Assembly (NCBI GenBank): GCA_036732565.1
Contig: DAINCF010000378.1
Location: forward strand, 1 to 7,080
Direction: 5' to 3'
DNA: 7,080 nucleotides
Source: JAIVJN01 sp036732565
GTDB taxonomy: Bacteria > Acidobacteriota > Vicinamibacteria > Vicinamibacterales > UBA2999
In this document: piece by piece, positions 5,559-7,080 of the stretch
Layout of the letters: each line of letters begins with the position of its first letter
Numbering within the stretch: position 1 is the stretch's first letter
Made by a program: the position numbers and the translations under genes
Notes under the pieces: model-generated
Database searches by the model: none
What the model was told of the DNA's origin: nothing
What the model saw: only the letters and a program-made list of their open reading frames with translations

Positions 5559-7080
5559 GTTGCGAAGGACAGTCGCGGGCTGCAGGCGGCTCGCGCGTCT
5601 GGCCGGCACGGTGCACGCGATGAGCGCCACCGCCAGCAGCAATCCACTCACCAGAATGAAGGTCGTCGCGTCGGCGGCGCCCACGCCGAACAACAGTCGG
5701 GACATCAGCCCTGTGAGCGACAGCGCCACGATGACGCCCACGACGACCCCACCGGCGACTACTGCCATCCCCTGCCCCACGATCAGCCGCAACACATCAC
5801 CCGAGCTGCCGCCGAGTGCCATACGGATGCTGATGTCCTTGGAGTGCTGCTGCACGTAGTACGCCATCACGCCGTAGATGCCGACGATCGACAGGATCAG
5901 CGCGACGAACGCGAAGCTCGCGACCAGGGCCGACAGCGATCGCGGCCGCTGCAGCGATCGCGCAACCAGGTCGTCGATCGTCGCGACGTTCGAGAACGGC
6001 AGGCTCGGGTCGAGCTCACGGATGACGCGCTGCACTGAAGGCAGCACGCTCTCCGGACTGACGCTGGTTCGCAGCAACAGGTACCGAAACCGCGTGATCG
6101 TGTCCTCGCTTGGCGGCGTTGCGCGTCCGGGCATCGGCGCATAGACGCTGCCCTCATTGGGCTTGTCGAGGCCCGCGTACTTCACATCACTAACGACGCC
6201 AACCACCGTCGTCCACGGACACGTCGTACACCCCCCTTCCTTCAGCCGCTTGCCGACGGCGCTTTCGTTGGGAAAGAACCGGGTCGCCCAGGCGCGATCG
6301 ACGACGATCACCTCGGTGTTGCGCGTGCCACCGTCGCGCTCGTCGAGCACACGGCCTTCGAGCAACTCGAGACCGAGCAGACCAAAGTACGCGGGCGTCA
6401 CGTTCAGCCATGGCGTGATCGGTTGCGATTGCCCCGGCGGCGTCGGCATCTGTTCGAGATCGAAGTTGTTGAAGTTGTTGACGTCGTTGGGCGGACGACC
6501 ATCCGAGAACGCCACCGCGGTCACGCCAGGCAGCCCCTGCGCTCGGCGCTCGAGCTCGTTCCAGAAGGTGACGAGCTGGTCGGGCTCCGCGTATTGCGCG
6601 GCAGGCAAGACCACGGATCCACCGAGGAGGTTGTGCGTGTCGAAACCGAGGTCGACGCGCGCGAGCTGATTCAGGCTCGCGAGCAAGAGACCCGCAACGA
6701 TCAATAGCGGCGTCGCGATCGCGAACTGGGCGCCGACCAGCGCGCGTCGCAGGCGACGGACGGCGATGTTGCCTGTCGACGAGCGACCCATCGAGCGCAA
6801 CGACTCGTCGACGGAACCGCCGCTGCCGTGCAACGCCGGGATGAGACCGAAGAGCAGCACGCTCGCCGCCGTCAGGCCAACGAGCAACCACAGCACCGGT
6901 CCATCGAGGGTGATCTCCTGCGTTCGCGGGAAGTACGAACTGCCAAAGGTCCGCAAGAGCCTCATACCGGCCCACGCGAGCGCGACGCCAACGCCGGCCG
7001 CGGCCATCGCGAGCAGACTGCTCTCCGCCAGCAAGTGCCGCACGACGCGCTGCCGCGATGCCCCGAGCGCCGCGCGCACC
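5553..7080 (-). CDS. ADOP-type ABC transporter permease, second copy, 5'-truncated
   Basis: The visible part is the C-terminal 508 residues, starting at VRAALGASRQRVVRHLLAES, which aligns with residues from about 331 of the first permease; roughly 330 N-terminal residues lie beyond the window. It shows the end of the first FtsX domain (helices at about 21-40 and 62-82), a central helix (about 111-135), the second periplasmic region (about 140-380) and the last FtsX domain (about 383-508) with IYGVMAYYV, DISIRMALGG and the ending PARRASRLQPATVLRNE. The periplasmic part carries GGCTTCPWT, a CxxC pair (Cys284, Cys287 of the visible part) that the first permease lacks. The proteins are clearly related but diverged, so this is an old paralogue pair. 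It lies upstream of the first permease on the same strand, with the DsrE-like gene between them on the other strand. Confidence 0.93.
   Translation of the reverse strand, partial: VRAALGASRQRVVRHLLAESSLLAMAAAGVGVALAWAGMRLLRTFGSSYFPRTQEITLDGPVLWLLVGLTAASVLLFGLIPALHGSGGSVDESLRSMGRSSTGNIAVRRLRRALVGAQFAIATPLLIVAGLLLASLNQLARVDLGFDTHNLLGGSVVLPAAQYAEPDQLVTFWNELERRAQGLPGVTAVAFSDGRPPNDVNNFNNFDLEQMPTPPGQSQPITPWLNVTPAYFGLLGLELLEGRVLDERDGGTRNTEVIVVDRAWATRFFPNESAVGKRLKEGGCTTCPWTTVVGVVSDVKYAGLDKPNEGSVYAPMPGRATPPSEDTITRFRYLLLRTSVSPESVLPSVQRVIRELDPSLPFSNVATIDDLVARSLQRPRSLSALVASFAFVALILSIVGIYGVMAYYVQQHSKDISIRMALGGSSGDVLRLIVGQGMAVVAGGVVVGVIVALSLTGLMSRLLFGVGAADATTFILVSGLLLAVALIACTVPARRASRLQPATVLRNE

Overview
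The window is GC-rich bacterial DNA. Two large membrane proteins on the minus strand have the layout of the acidobacterial duplicated orphan permeases (ADOP, MacB/FtsX type). These are greatly expanded in Acidobacteriota, so I infer an acidobacterium, perhaps class Vicinamibacteria. That placement rests on family resemblance only.

Layout. Positions 1-876 (+) hold the C-terminal two thirds of an ammonium transporter of the Amt family, cut by the window edge. A 124-base gap follows, carrying two facing copies of a hairpin repeat. Positions 1001-2416 (+) hold a complete 471-residue glutamate dehydrogenase of the animal-like type. Together these two genes make an ammonium uptake and assimilation pair. 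A third copy of the hairpin repeat lies at 2473-2500 between the convergent dehydrogenase and first permease genes, and supplies the permease stop codon. Positions 2495-4972 (-) hold a complete 825-residue ADOP permease with a good ribosome binding site. A 211-base divergent intergenic region follows. Positions 5184-5543 (+) hold a small DsrE/DsrF-like gene. Positions 5553-7080 (-) hold the C-terminal 508 residues of a second ADOP permease that continues past the window.

The main discovery candidate is the DsrE-like gene. A plain ORF call breaks it at a TGA (5418-5420), but the same frame continues with good DsrE-family sequence to a second TGA at 5541-5543. The internal TGA falls where the family has its conserved cysteine (HV-Cys-GACARARG) and would give a Sec-Gly-Ala-Cys (UxxC) redox motif. 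A perfect 9-bp stem with a GGG loop begins 10 bases after the TGA, and its loop begins 19 bases after it, as expected of a bacterial SECIS element. I interpret the gene as a 119-residue selenoprotein, not a pseudogene.

The selenoprotein gene sits opposite to and between two tandem permease genes. Its stop and that of the second permease lie 9 bases apart inside one 8-bp-stem palindrome, which may act as a shared terminator. No insertion sequence, CRISPR array, tRNA or rRNA was seen.
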